DNA of 44,933 nt, taken from positions 23,962 to 68,894 of the forward strand of contig NZ_JAHFUY010000025.1 in the NCBI RefSeq assembly GCF_023264895.1, in the 5' to 3' direction. The notes under the pieces are model-generated. The model worked only from the letters and a program-made list of their open reading frames with translations. It searched no databases and was not told the origin of the DNA. Shown piece by piece: positions 27,812-36,576 of this stretch. Source of the DNA: Herbiconiux sp. (GTDB lineage Bacteria; Actinomycetota; Actinomycetes; Actinomycetales; Microbacteriaceae). How positions within the stretch are numbered: the stretch's first letter is position 1; every line of letters begins with the position of its first letter. The translations under genes and the position numbers were made by a program.

Positions 27812-27819
27812 GGATACGT
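27812..27819. repeat. 8-bp target-site duplication, copy 1
   Basis: GGATACGT on the plus strand, directly left of the ISL3 terminal inverted repeat. It matches the copy at 38559-38566. Eight base pairs is the usual duplication length of ISL3-family elements. Confidence 0.95.
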
Positions 27820-29279
27820 GGCTCTTCGGACATCCGGTGGGGGGGTCATGGGGTGAGTCCGCCGGCGGTGAGGAGCATGCGGAGGCGGTAGTTCTCGCGG
27901 TTGCGATAGCCGCGGGCGAGGCGGCGGTGGAGCTCGATGATCCCGTTGATCGCCTCGGTGCCGCCGTTGTTCGCGCGGCTCGTGGTGAAGTACGCCAGGA
28001 ACGCTGAACGCCAGCGGCGGAGGGTGCGGCCGAGGCGGGCGATCTCGGGGATCGGGCAGGTGTGGAACGTGTCGACCACCCTCTCGGCGATCCGCCGCCC
28101 CTCGGTCAGGTCCTTCGCGTGGTAGGCAGAGCGCAGCTGCTGTGCGCACTGCCACGCGACGAACACCTCGTCGTGCGCAGGATCGGCCTCGATTGCCGCG
28201 GTCAGCCGGATCCGCTGCTTGTCGGTGAGGTTCTCGGCCCCGGCACGGAGGATGGTCTGAATCCCGTAGAGCGGGTCGCCCTTCCGACCGCGATGCCCGA
28301 GGGTGTCTTGCTGGACGCGGCGGCGGACCTCGTCGACGGCGGCGGTGCCGAGCTTGACGACATGGAACGCGTCCAGCACAGCGACCGCGTCTTCGAGCGT
28401 GTCATCGATCGCAGTCTTGTAGCCCGCGAACGGGTCCAGCGCCGCCACCTTCACGTTCTTTCGGAACGCTTCGCCCCGCTCGCTGAGCCAGGACGCGTAT
28501 GCCTTCCCCGATCTGCCCGGCACGAGGTCGAGCAGCCTGGCCCGCGTCTTCCCGGTGCTGTCGCGGCTGAGGTCGACCATGCCGGTCAGTTCCTTCGGGC
28601 CCCGCTTGCGGTGGTCGACGTGATGCCAGATGTGCTCGTCGACGCCGAGCGTGGTCACGTTCTCGAACCGGGACTCGTCGGCTGCCAACCGCACCAGTTC
28701 AGGCTCAACAGCCCGCCACACCGTCTTCCACGATGTCCCGAGCTGACGACGTAGTCCTTCGATCGTGGCGTGCTCGCGGCGCAGCTGCCCGATCGCCCAG
28801 TCGACGGCTCGCCTTGTGAGCGACCCGCGCCGAGCGACCAGCGAGGGAAGCTGCTCCACGAACGTCTTCTTGGCACAGCCCACGTCGCCGCATCGCCAGA
28901 CCCGTTGCCGCCAGACGATCCGCACCCGCGTCACGCCCGGCACGTCATGCAACACTCGACGGCGGCGCCCTCGACCGATCGCCACGACCCCGCACAACGG
29001 GCACCCGGTCGGCGCCGCCGGTGTCGAAACGGTGACGATCAGCAGCCCGTCGCGGCGGTCAACGTGCTCGACATGGACGCCGTCGAGACCGACCAGCAGA
29101 TCGCAGCGGTAACACGGATCAGCGGCAGAGCGCGCGTCAGCGCACCCCGAAGTAGGGTGAAGCACGTCGAGGTCCTCGTGATGGATCAGCAGTTGGCGCT
29201 ACTGATCCTCGGGGACCTCGACCCCTACCCGCCGACCATCACCCGGCGAGCCTCACCCCCACCGCATGTCCGAAGAGCC
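27820..29279 (-). mobile_element. ISL3-family insertion sequence
   Basis: A 1,460-bp IS with terminal repeats GGCTCTTCGGACATCCGG at 27820 and, inverted, GGCTCTTCGGACATGCGG ending at 29279. It encodes a single 439-residue transposase on the minus strand. The terminal sequence and size fit ISL3-family elements of actinobacteria. Confidence 0.92.
27846..29165 (-). CDS. ISL3-family transposase
   Basis: A 439-residue transposase that moves the surrounding IS by DDE chemistry. It has an N-terminal zinc-finger-like segment (CPLCG with a distal CGDVGC), an HTH around REHATIEGLRRQLGTSWKTV, and the DDE core: Asp in TLGVDEHIWHH, Asp in AALDPFAGYK, and Glu in NNGGTEAINGIIELH. A basic C-terminal ARGYRNRENYRLRML is typical of the family. 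It is full length, with no frameshift, and so may be active. The stop codon lies only 26 bp from the outer end of the IS. Confidence 0.95.
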   Translation of the reverse strand: MLHPTSGCADARSAADPCYRCDLLVGLDGVHVEHVDRRDGLLIVTVSTPAAPTGCPLCGVVAIGRGRRRRVLHDVPGVTRVRIVWRQRVWRCGDVGCAKKTFVEQLPSLVARRGSLTRRAVDWAIGQLRREHATIEGLRRQLGTSWKTVWRAVEPELVRLAADESRFENVTTLGVDEHIWHHVDHRKRGPKELTGMVDLSRDSTGKTRARLLDLVPGRSGKAYASWLSERGEAFRKNVKVAALDPFAGYKTAIDDTLEDAVAVLDAFHVVKLGTAAVDEVRRRVQQDTLGHRGRKGDPLYGIQTILRAGAENLTDKQRIRLTAAIEADPAHDEVFVAWQCAQQLRSAYHAKDLTEGRRIAERVVDTFHTCPIPEIARLGRTLRRWRSAFLAYFTTSRANNGGTEAINGIIELHRRLARGYRNRENYRLRMLLTAGGLTP

Positions 29280-29467
29280 CCCAATTCCCTTGGTCACCCC
29301 GGTGTGAACCATGCACCCCGGGCGGGCCATCTCCGTATCGGTGCACACCGTGCGTAGCGAGCTTTCCCGGAATCTCCTTGTGTCCTGGCGTTAACACGGG
29401 TGTCGTAGCATCGCATTAGCACCGCGACCACTCCTGAGAGTTGCACCCGGGATGAGGTGAATGCATC

Positions 29468-29677
29468 GTGACGGCACCGGGGTATGAGTTCAGCGTCTGG
29501 GAGCGCTACGCCACCGAGTTCACACTGGCTTTCGGTGACAATCCGTCGCGCATCCGGGCGGTGCGGGTGGCCTACTTCGAGCACGAGTTCGATGTGGACT
29601 TGATTGCGCAGCTCAGCGGTTTTCCTGTTTGGAGAATCCGACAGGCGTTGTCCCAGGGACTTCCACAGGCGAGCTGA
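29468..29677 (+). CDS. Small hypothetical protein near the IS
   Basis: A 69-residue frame starting at GTG 29468 with GATGAGGTGA about 10 bases upstream. The composition is that of a real protein (MTAPGYEFSVWERYATEFTL, FDVDLIAQLSGFPVWRIRQA) and the end resembles a helix-turn-helix. I do not recognise the family. It lies just inside the transposon next to the IS, so it may be passenger or flanking debris. Bases 29280-29467 upstream hold no recognisable gene. Confidence 0.45.
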   Translation: MTAPGYEFSVWERYATEFTLAFGDNPSRIRAVRVAYFEHEFDVDLIAQLSGFPVWRIRQALSQGLPQAS

Positions 29678-29825
29678 AGAATCGTCGACCAGAGTCCCAG
29701 AACTGCTCGCCCATCTACCATCCCCTTGCGGGCACTGCGCGGTGAGGGGACGTCAGCGTGCGACGGTTCGGCCCGGGCGCGATGTCTCCCCTTTCACGTC
29801 TGAGTGGCCATCGGTCTGATCGGGC

Positions 29826-30108
29826 CATGAGCAGGATCAGTTTCGCGCGTCGCCCCCGCCCTCTGGTTCCGCGCTGCGGGCGTCATCGTCGTGGCAGGCT
29901 TCTTCGCGTCGTTGGTTACCGGTGTCTGCTGCCCCGGCGCCCCCGCCAGCGGAACATCGACGTGCGGAACGTTCGAGCGCTTGACCGCCGGGATCGACAG
30001 ATCACGTGGCTCTGGCTCGCACGGACGGTCATCGTAGGCGCCATCGCGGCGCTCGAGGTGGGCGTCTTCGGTCGAGTCACCCTTGGCCGACTTCCTTGCG
30101 GGCATGGC
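29826..30108 (+). pseudogene. Possible frameshifted two-helix membrane protein
   Basis: The 584-bp gap 29678-30261 has no intact gene, but two frames carry consecutive membrane-protein-like pieces: AAGVIVVAGFFASLVTGVCC with a Cys-containing loop (PGAPASGTSTCGTFERLT) in one frame, then ITWLWLARTVIVGAIAALEV in another. Joined by small shifts they would make a two-helix protein of about 90 residues from the ATG at 29826. This is read by eye and weakly supported. Confidence 0.28.
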
Positions 30109-30261
30109 ACTGTTCGGGAGCTCGAGCGGACGCAGGGAGGTCATGAAATTGCCTTTCGCGGATAGCGGAGGCGATGAACGCTGCGTTCACCTATGGTTGG
30201 GGTCGTGGTCGCATTGCGCCCATACGATGTGCGGCGAACCCGAAAGGTGATCACCGGCTAC

Positions 30262-31184
30262 ATGAACTCGCCCCTCAACGAGCCGCCGCTCGGCGGAACC
30301 ATCGACCACATCCTCTCGATCCTGCCGTCGCTCGTACCGAGCGCGCAGCGCGTCGCCCGCATCTGCGCCGAGCGACCCCACGACGTGGTCGACATGTCGG
30401 GCGCCGACCTCGCCGAAGCCGCCAACACGTCGCCGGCCACCGTCAGCCGCACCGCCCAGGCGCTGGGGCTGCGCAGCTTTCAGCACCTGCGCATGCTGCT
30501 CGTGCGTGACCTCGCCGCCGACGCCACCGCCGCGCCCGACGCACCCGCCGGCACCGAGGGCTTTCTGCGGTGGCTGGCCGAGGGGCGGGTGGGATGCTGC
30601 AGACCGCGCTCGCCTCGATCGACCCGGTCGCGTTCGACGCCGCTGCCGACGCCATCGCCCGCGCGCCGCGCCTGCTGATCTCGGGCACCGGCGCCTCGCA
30701 CGCCGCCGCCCAGGCGTCGGCCGTCGCGTTCGCCGTCAACGGCCGGCCCTGCGAAGCGCCCGCTGACGGCGTGGTCGCCCACCTCACCGCCCGCGTGCTC
30801 GCCCCCGGTGATGTGTGCCTCATCGTCAGCTCGAGTGGCGCCAACTCGGTGACCCTCGCGGTTGCGGACGCCGCCGTCGACGCCGGCGCCACCGTGATCG
30901 GGGTCACGAGCTTCGCCCGTACCCCGCTCACCACCCGCGCCGACCACCTGCTCGTCGCCGGTGCGCGCTTCCAGGCGTGGGATCAAGGCATTCTCGGCAG
31001 CGGGCTCGTACAGCTGCTCGTGCTCAACGCCCTGCAGATCGCCGTCGCCGACCGCATGAGCGACGCCGCCGACCGCGCGCGCCTCGCGGTGCGCGAAGAG
31101 GTGCTCGACATCGTCGCCGACGACGGCTCCGACGCCGAGGCATCCGACGTGCCAGACGTTATCGACCACGGCGATGGGCGTTGA
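30262..31184 (+). pseudogene. MurR/RpiR-family regulator, frameshifted
   Basis: The N-terminal HTH is read from ATG 30262 (VVDMSGADLAEAANTSPATV, SRTAQALGLRSFQHLRM) and the C-terminal SIS sugar-phosphate-binding domain (LLISGTGASHAAAQ, CLIVSSSGANSVT) continues in the next frame from about 30580 to 31184. One missing base in the G-rich stretch GGGGCGGGTGGG around 30577-30588 would join them. RpiR-family proteins bind phosphorylated sugars and control nearby uptake genes, here the ABC operon starting 103 bp downstream. Either the gene is broken and control is lost, or the base is a sequencing error in a G-rich run. Confidence 0.8.
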
Positions 31185-31286
31185 CACTCCGTTTGCAGGA
31201 AATTCACTTTCCTCGATTGCAATAGCTCTGCAAGCGGATTTCGCGGGAAGGCCCCGGTTCGTCAGGTCGCTTGCAGAAGGCGACTC
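31181..31286 (+). promoter_or_regulatory. Putative operator/promoter region before the ABC operon
   Basis: The gap between the RpiR-type gene and the ATPase gene holds an inverted repeat AGGAAATTCACTTTCCT (31197-31213; 6-bp arms, 5-bp spacer) and a second, TTGCA-N7-TGCAA (31217-31233). It opens with TTGACA at 31181, but no good -10 was found at standard spacing. These are natural candidates for RpiR binding. The local AT content is higher than in the flanking genes. Confidence 0.45.
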
Positions 31287-32426
31287 ATGGGAACGATCCA
31301 GCTCTCTGGTGTCGGTCGCTCCTTCAAGAGCACCGCCGCCGTCAGTGATATCGACCTGATCATCGAAGACGGCGGGTTCGTCGTCTTGCTCGGCCCCTCG
31401 GGCTGCGGCAAGACCACCCTGCTGCGCATGATCGCCGGCCTGCTCGAGCCCACGGCCGGCCGCATCCACCTCGACGGCGACGACATCACCGACCTCCCGT
31501 CGAAGAAGCGCGACCTCGCGATGGTCTTCCAGAGCTACGCGCTCTACCCGCACCTGAGCGTGCGCAAGAACCTCGCGTTCCCGCTCAAGACGCAGCGCCT
31601 CGGCGCCGCCGAGATCGCGACCCGCGTGCAGGAGGTCGCCGACAGCCTCGAGATCGGCCACCTGCTCGACCGCAAGCCCAAAGAGCTCTCGGGCGGGCAG
31701 CGCCAGCGCGTCGCCGTCGGCCGCGCCCTCGTGCGCAACCCCAAGGCGTTCCTGATGGACGAGCCGCTGTCGAACCTCGACGCGAAGCTGCGCACCCAGA
31801 CCCGCCACGAGCTCACCGCCCTGCACCGGCGCCTCGGCGCCACGTTCGTCTACGTCACCCACGACCAGGTCGAAGCCATGACCATGGCGACGAAAATCGT
31901 GGTGCTCAACGCCGGCCGCATCGAGCAGTACGGCACCCCCGAGCAGGTGTACGACCGGCCCGAGTCGGTGTTCGTCGCCGGCTTCCTCGGCAGCCCGGCC
32001 ATGAACCTCGTCGACGCCCGCATCGTCACGATCGACGGCAGCATCGCCGTCACCGCCGACGGCATCGCCGGCGGCCTGTGGCCGGGAGACGTGCCCGACC
32101 TCGATGTCGTGCTCGGCGTGCGGCCCGAGAAGCTCACGATCGCGTCTGCGCACGCGGCATCCGACACCCGGGGCGTGCGCATCGCCGGCCGCATCGACCT
32201 GGTCGAGAACCTCGGCGGTGAGCAGATCGTCACGTGCCTCGTCGCCGGGCGCGAGGTCTACGTGCGCACCTCGCGCGAGGTCATCGCCACCCCCGGCGAC
32301 GACATCGTGCTCACCGCCGCGCCCGAGAACGTGCACCTGTTCGACCGGGCCTCGGGCCGCCGGCTCGAGTGGGTCGCCGATGCACCCGTGGCCGACCCGG
32401 CCGCGCACGAGCTCGTCACCGCCTGA
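31287..32426 (+). CDS. ABC importer ATPase, MalK/UgpC type
   Basis: A 379-residue ATPase that energises a carbohydrate-type (CUT1) importer. Walker A is GPSGCGKTT (about 35-43), the signature LSGGQRQR is near 133, and Walker B with the switch is AFLMDEPLSNLDAKLR, followed by the H-loop YVTHDQVEA. The C-terminal 140 residues form the OB-fold regulatory (TOBE) domain, with VLGVRPEKL. It starts at ATG 31287 and is the first gene of a transporter operon continuing with the binding protein, two hydrolases and two permeases. Placing the ATPase in the operon is unusual for actinobacteria, where one shared MsiK often serves many importers. Confidence 0.95.
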   Translation: MGTIQLSGVGRSFKSTAAVSDIDLIIEDGGFVVLLGPSGCGKTTLLRMIAGLLEPTAGRIHLDGDDITDLPSKKRDLAMVFQSYALYPHLSVRKNLAFPLKTQRLGAAEIATRVQEVADSLEIGHLLDRKPKELSGGQRQRVAVGRALVRNPKAFLMDEPLSNLDAKLRTQTRHELTALHRRLGATFVYVTHDQVEAMTMATKIVVLNAGRIEQYGTPEQVYDRPESVFVAGFLGSPAMNLVDARIVTIDGSIAVTADGIAGGLWPGDVPDLDVVLGVRPEKLTIASAHAASDTRGVRIAGRIDLVENLGGEQIVTCLVAGREVYVRTSREVIATPGDDIVLTAAPENVHLFDRASGRRLEWVADAPVADPAAHELVTA

Positions 32427-32476
32427 GCCGCCTTCCCTCCCTTCGTTCTGCCCCTCACCCCTACCCAGGAGAAATC

Positions 32477-33829
32477 ATGAACACCCGTGCCCGTCGCGCC
32501 GTCTTCGCCACCGCGGCGATCGTCGGCGCCGCCGCCCTCGCCGGATGCGCCGGCTCTGCCGCAGGCAGCGCGCCCGCGGCATCCGGCTCGCTCACCGAGC
32601 TGACCGACGACCAGCAGGTCGAGATCGTCTTCGAGTCGTACAACCTCGCGAACGTCGGCACCTTTTCGGATGCCATCAACCAGCTGCTGGACGAGTTCAT
32701 GGACGAGAACCCGAACATTACCGTCGTCGGCCAGCCCAGCCCGTCGACCAGCACCGCCGCGAGCGTGCAGCAGCAGCTGCTCGCCGGGCAAGCGCCCGAC
32801 ATCGCGCAGCTGACCTTCAACGAGCTCGACTTCGCCGCCACCACCCTCGGCGCACAGAACCTCAGCACCCTCGTGGGCGACGAGGGCCTCGCCGATCAGT
32901 TCGGGGGCGACTACCCCTACCACGAGCGCGCCGCCGTGCTCGCCGACTGGGACGACGCCACCTACGGCCTGCCCTACGTCTTCTCGACTCCCATCCTGTG
33001 GATCAACGAAGACCAGTTCACCGCCGCAGGCCTCGACCCCGAGACCGTCGATCTGTCGACGTGGGATGCTGTCGCCGACGCCGCCGCGCAGATCACCGAG
33101 TCCACCGGTGCCCCCTCGATGAGCGTGTCGTGCGTGATCACCGGCGGCAGCTGGTGCATGCAGGGCCTCTTCCTCTCGAACGGCGCCCAGGTGCTGAGCG
33201 ATGACCGCACGACGATCGAGTTCGGCTCGGACGCCGCGATCGATACGGTCGCGACCTTCACCGAGATGTACGAGGACGGCGTGCTCACCAACGAGGACTT
33301 CACCAGCCAGTACGAGGCGTTCGCGCAGGGGAAGACCGCGATCCACGTCAACAGCTCGGCCGTGCAGGGCGCGTTCATGATGGGCGCCGAGGCCGGTGGC
33401 TGGACCCTCGACGCTCACACCCTGCCCGCGTTCGGAGACCAGGCGGTCGTGCCCACCAACTCGGGCTCGTTCCTCGCGATGTTCGCCACCGACCCCGCCA
33501 AGCAGGCCGCCGCGTGGGAGCTCATGCAGTTCATGACCAGCCCCCGCGCCTACGAGATCATCTCGACCCAGATCGGGTACCTACCGCTGCGCAGCAGCAT
33601 GGCCGACGAGGGCGGACCGCTCTATGACTGGGTCGAAGCCAACCCGCTCGTGAAGCCCAACCTCGAGCAGCTCGACGCGCTCGAGCCGTGGGTGTCGTAC
33701 CCCGGCGACAGCTACGCCCAGGTCGACCAGGTGCTCGCCACCGCCATCGAAGACGCGGTCTTCTACGGCGCCGACCCGGCCGCCACTATGACCGAGGCCG
33801 CCGAGCGCGCGCAGGGGCTGATCGAATGA
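32477..33829 (+). CDS. Extracellular solute-binding lipoprotein (family 1)
   Basis: A 450-residue binding protein with a signal peptide and lipobox LAGC (Cys near residue 24), so it is anchored outside the membrane. It follows the CUT1 binding-protein plan: INQLLDEFMDENPNITVV, the QAPDIAQL segment, YGLPYVFSTPILWINEDQF, FAQGKTAIHVNSSAVQG and, near the end, WELMQFMTSPRAYEI. The ligand is unknown; the neighbouring phosphatase and phosphodiesterase suggest a phosphorylated or phosphodiester compound such as a glycerophosphate derivative. ATG 32477 has AGGAG 7 bases upstream. The end overlaps the phosphatase start (ATGA). Confidence 0.93.
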   Translation: MNTRARRAVFATAAIVGAAALAGCAGSAAGSAPAASGSLTELTDDQQVEIVFESYNLANVGTFSDAINQLLDEFMDENPNITVVGQPSPSTSTAASVQQQLLAGQAPDIAQLTFNELDFAATTLGAQNLSTLVGDEGLADQFGGDYPYHERAAVLADWDDATYGLPYVFSTPILWINEDQFTAAGLDPETVDLSTWDAVADAAAQITESTGAPSMSVSCVITGGSWCMQGLFLSNGAQVLSDDRTTIEFGSDAAIDTVATFTEMYEDGVLTNEDFTSQYEAFAQGKTAIHVNSSAVQGAFMMGAEAGGWTLDAHTLPAFGDQAVVPTNSGSFLAMFATDPAKQAAAWELMQFMTSPRAYEIISTQIGYLPLRSSMADEGGPLYDWVEANPLVKPNLEQLDALEPWVSYPGDSYAQVDQVLATAIEDAVFYGADPAATMTEAAERAQGLIE

Positions 33830-34656
33830 CCATCGACCTCGACCTGACGCCTTCGGCGACGGATGCCGCGGCCGCTTCGTCGCCGGATGCCGCGACCGCG
33901 GCGCCTCGTGAGCGTCGCCACGCCGTGGCCGGCCTCTACAACCTGCGCGACACCGGCGGCTACCGTGCAGCCGGCGGCACCAGCCGGTGGGGCAAGCTGC
34001 TGCGGTCAGATGCTCTGCACCGCATCGACGCGACCGGTCGCGACCGGCTGGCCGAGATCGGCGTCGCCCACATCATCGACCTGCGCGGCGGCGACGAGCG
34101 CGCCACAGCGCCGAGCGCGGTCGACGGGCTCGAGGTCACCGTGCACCACCTGCCCGTGTTCGACGACGCCGACCCGGCCGCGCAGGCCACCACGCACGTC
34201 GGACTCGTGCCCGTCTACGACCACATCGTCGACGAGCGCGGGGCGCAGCTGGTCGACGCGATCCGGGTGATCATCGCGGCTGACGACGACGACGCGGTGC
34301 TCGTGCACTGCACCGCCGGCAAAGACCGCACCGGTCTCGTCGTGGCCTTCGCGCTCGCCGCCGCCGGGGTCGACCGCGACGACGTCGTGGCCGACTACGC
34401 CGCCACCGCCGAGAACCTGCGCGGCGAGTGGTCAGACGCGATGACCGCCGTCTTCGAACAGCGCGGCATCGAACTGACCGCGGGAATGGTCGAACTCATC
34501 ACCGAGAGCCCCGCCGAGGTGCTCGAGGCGCTGCTCGAGCGCATCGACCGCGAGCACGGGTCGATCAGCGCCTACCTCCTCGCCCACGGACTCACCCCCA
34601 CCGAGCTCGAGCGTCTCACCGCCGTGATCATCGACCCCGCCGCCACCGCGGTCTGA
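33826..34656 (+). CDS. Tyrosine-phosphatase-fold phosphatase
   Basis: A 276-residue enzyme with the dual-specificity/tyrosine phosphatase P-loop VLVHCTAGKDRTG (Cys and Arg of the CX5R motif near residues 161-167) and the upstream NLRDTGGY and IIDLRGGDER segments typical of the Y_phosphatase3 group. Members dephosphorylate tyrosine, phosphoinositides or small phospho-compounds. Its start overlaps the binding-protein stop (ATGA), so it is likely co-expressed with uptake and may act on the imported substrate. No signal peptide was seen, so it is cytosolic. Confidence 0.92.
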   Translation: MTIDLDLTPSATDAAAASSPDAATAAPRERRHAVAGLYNLRDTGGYRAAGGTSRWGKLLRSDALHRIDATGRDRLAEIGVAHIIDLRGGDERATAPSAVDGLEVTVHHLPVFDDADPAAQATTHVGLVPVYDHIVDERGAQLVDAIRVIIAADDDDAVLVHCTAGKDRTGLVVAFALAAAGVDRDDVVADYAATAENLRGEWSDAMTAVFEQRGIELTAGMVELITESPAEVLEALLERIDREHGSISAYLLAHGLTPTELERLTAVIIDPAATAV

Positions 34657-34674
34657 TCGGAAGGAACACACACC

Positions 34675-35580
34675 ATGTCGCACATCGCGAGCCAGCATCC
34701 CGCTCCCGAGCACTTCATCCTGCATGTCTCTGACACCCACTTCGTGGGCGACGGCGACCTGCTGCACGAGCGCATCGACAGTGACAAGAACCTCGCAGAG
34801 CTGTTCGACGGCTTCACCAAGGCCAACGCCCGCCCCGAAGCGATCGTGTTCACCGGCGACCTCGCCGACACCGGCCGCCCCGACGCCTACGAGCGCCTGC
34901 GGGCCATCGTCGAGCCCGCCGCCGAGAAGCTCGGTGCCCAGGTGATCTGGGTGATGGGCAATCACGACGAGCGCGTCGCGTTCCGCCGCGGCCTGCTCGA
35001 CGAGGAGGCCGACCAGTCCGAGCCCGTCGACCGCGTCTACGACGTCAACGGTCTGCGCATCATCGCGCTCGACTCGACGGTGCCCGGGCAGCACCACGGC
35101 GAGATCAGCGACGAGCAGTTGGCGTGGCTGCGCCGCGAGCTCGAAGTCCCCGCGCCCGACGGCACCCTCATCGCGCTGCACCACCCGCCCGTGCCGAGCC
35201 CGCTCGGGCTCATCGCCCTGTTCGAGCTGCGCGACCAGGAGCGCCTCGCCGAGGTCATCCGGGGCACCGACGTGCGCGGCATCCTGGGCGGTCACCTGCA
35301 CTACTCGACCACCAGCACGTTCGCGGGCGTGCCCGTGTCGGTCGCGTCGGCGACCTGCTACACGCAGGACCTCGCCGTCGCCTACCCCGGTGCCCGCGGC
35401 CAGGACGGCGGCCAGTCCTACAACCTCGTGCACGTCTACGGCGACCGGGTGCTGCACTCCGTCGTGCCGATCGGGCAGTTCCCGACCGTCTACGAGATGA
35501 CTCCCGAGATGCTCGAGGCGTTCATGAACATGACCCCCGACGAGCAGCTCGCCGCCGTCAACGCGTCGGCGGGAGAGTAG
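34675..35580 (+). CDS. Metallophosphoesterase (class III phosphodiesterase, GpdQ/CpdA-like)
   Basis: A 301-residue binuclear-metal phosphoesterase with the complete motif set: HVSDTHF, FTGDLADTG, MGNHDE, ALHHPP and GGHLHYS. GpdQ-like members hydrolyse glycerophosphodiesters; CpdA-like members hydrolyse cyclic nucleotides. Its place in an importer operon with a phosphatase and an RpiR-type regulator favours breakdown of an imported phosphodiester, but the exact substrate is inference. ATG 34675 is preceded by GGAAGGAA. It ends 7 bases before the first permease gene. Confidence 0.92.
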   Translation: MSHIASQHPAPEHFILHVSDTHFVGDGDLLHERIDSDKNLAELFDGFTKANARPEAIVFTGDLADTGRPDAYERLRAIVEPAAEKLGAQVIWVMGNHDERVAFRRGLLDEEADQSEPVDRVYDVNGLRIIALDSTVPGQHHGEISDEQLAWLRRELEVPAPDGTLIALHHPPVPSPLGLIALFELRDQERLAEVIRGTDVRGILGGHLHYSTTSTFAGVPVSVASATCYTQDLAVAYPGARGQDGGQSYNLVHVYGDRVLHSVVPIGQFPTVYEMTPEMLEAFMNMTPDEQLAAVNASAGE

Positions 35581-35587
35581 TCAGCCC

Positions 35588-36568
35588 ATGTTCGTCACCG
35601 TCTCCGCTCCCTCGGCCGCCGCTGCGCCGGCCGAGGGAGCGGGCGCGGCTCCGGCCGAGGCATCCGCGCCCGTCGTGCGCCGCTCGCGCTTTCGGCCCCA
35701 GAGCCTGCTGCCCTACCTGTATGTGCTGCCGGGCACCGCGTTCCTCATCCTCTGGACCTACAGTCCCCTCGCCCAGACGTTCGGCCTGTCGTTCTACGAC
35801 TGGAACCTGCTGCCCACAAGCCCCAAGACGTTCGTCGGCGGGTCGAACTACGCCGAGGTGCTGGCGCTGCCCGAGCTGCACACCGCGCTGCTGAACACCG
35901 TCGTCTACATCGCCGCGTTCTTCGTCTTCTCGCTCGTGCTGCCGATCGCGATCGCCGTCATGTCACGGCAGGTGCGGGGGCGAATGCGCACCTTCTATCA
36001 GGCGCTGATCTTCGTGCCGTTCCTCATCACCCCCGTCGCCACCAGCGCCGTGTGGCGGTGGCTGTTCGCCGAGCAGGGGGCATTCGCCACCGTGCTCGCG
36101 CACTTCGGCGTCGACATGCCGAACGTCTTCCGCGACCCCGACCTCGCCATCTGGGCCGTCATCGTCATCGTCGGGTGGCAGATGCTGGGCTTCGGCGTGC
36201 TCGTGATCGCCGCCGGCTTCGCCGGCATCAGCCCCGAATACGGTCAAGCCGCCGCACTCGACGGTGCCGGCGCCGGCCGCATCTTCGGACGCATCACCTT
36301 GCCGCTGCTCTCACCGACCCTGGTCTTCCTGTCGCTCATGACGATCCTCCTCGCCGCGCAGTGGACCTACCCGATCATCGACCTGCTCACCCAGGGCGGG
36401 CCCACCAACTCAACCACGAACATCTACTACCTGCTGTACCAGTTCGGGTTCCAGAACTTCGACGTGGGCATCTCGTCGGCGGCCGGGGTGATCTTCTTCG
36501 TCGGGTTCGGCGTGATCGCACTCATCTTCCTCGAGCTGCAGGAGCGGCTCAGCTTCTACGACAACTAG
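35588..36568 (+). CDS. ABC importer permease, MalF/UgpA type
   Basis: A 326-residue permease with six predicted transmembrane helices after an Ala/Pro-rich cytosolic tail (residues 1-35). The ATPase-coupling EAA loop reads EYGQAAALDGAGAGRIFGRI (about 218-237), matching the EAA-G-I pattern. Late segments such as TQGGPTNSTTNIYYLLYQFGF are typical of the MalF/UgpA half. It pairs with the permease encoded 8 bp downstream to form the channel. Confidence 0.93.
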   Translation: MFVTVSAPSAAAAPAEGAGAAPAEASAPVVRRSRFRPQSLLPYLYVLPGTAFLILWTYSPLAQTFGLSFYDWNLLPTSPKTFVGGSNYAEVLALPELHTALLNTVVYIAAFFVFSLVLPIAIAVMSRQVRGRMRTFYQALIFVPFLITPVATSAVWRWLFAEQGAFATVLAHFGVDMPNVFRDPDLAIWAVIVIVGWQMLGFGVLVIAAGFAGISPEYGQAAALDGAGAGRIFGRITLPLLSPTLVFLSLMTILLAAQWTYPIIDLLTQGGPTNSTTNIYYLLYQFGFQNFDVGISSAAGVIFFVGFGVIALIFLELQERLSFYDN

Positions 36569-36576
36569 GACCACCC

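Noticed and set aside
27154-28155. 333-codon minus-strand frame across the IS/dcm junction
   Set aside because: It is a wrong-frame read through both; the true reading is the dcm fragment to 27811 followed by the IS.
29721-29733. TCCCCTTGCGGGC repeated at 29721 and 37554 as possible cargo boundaries
   Set aside because: Only 13 bases and GC-rich, with no further similarity on either side; not enough to call recombination sites.
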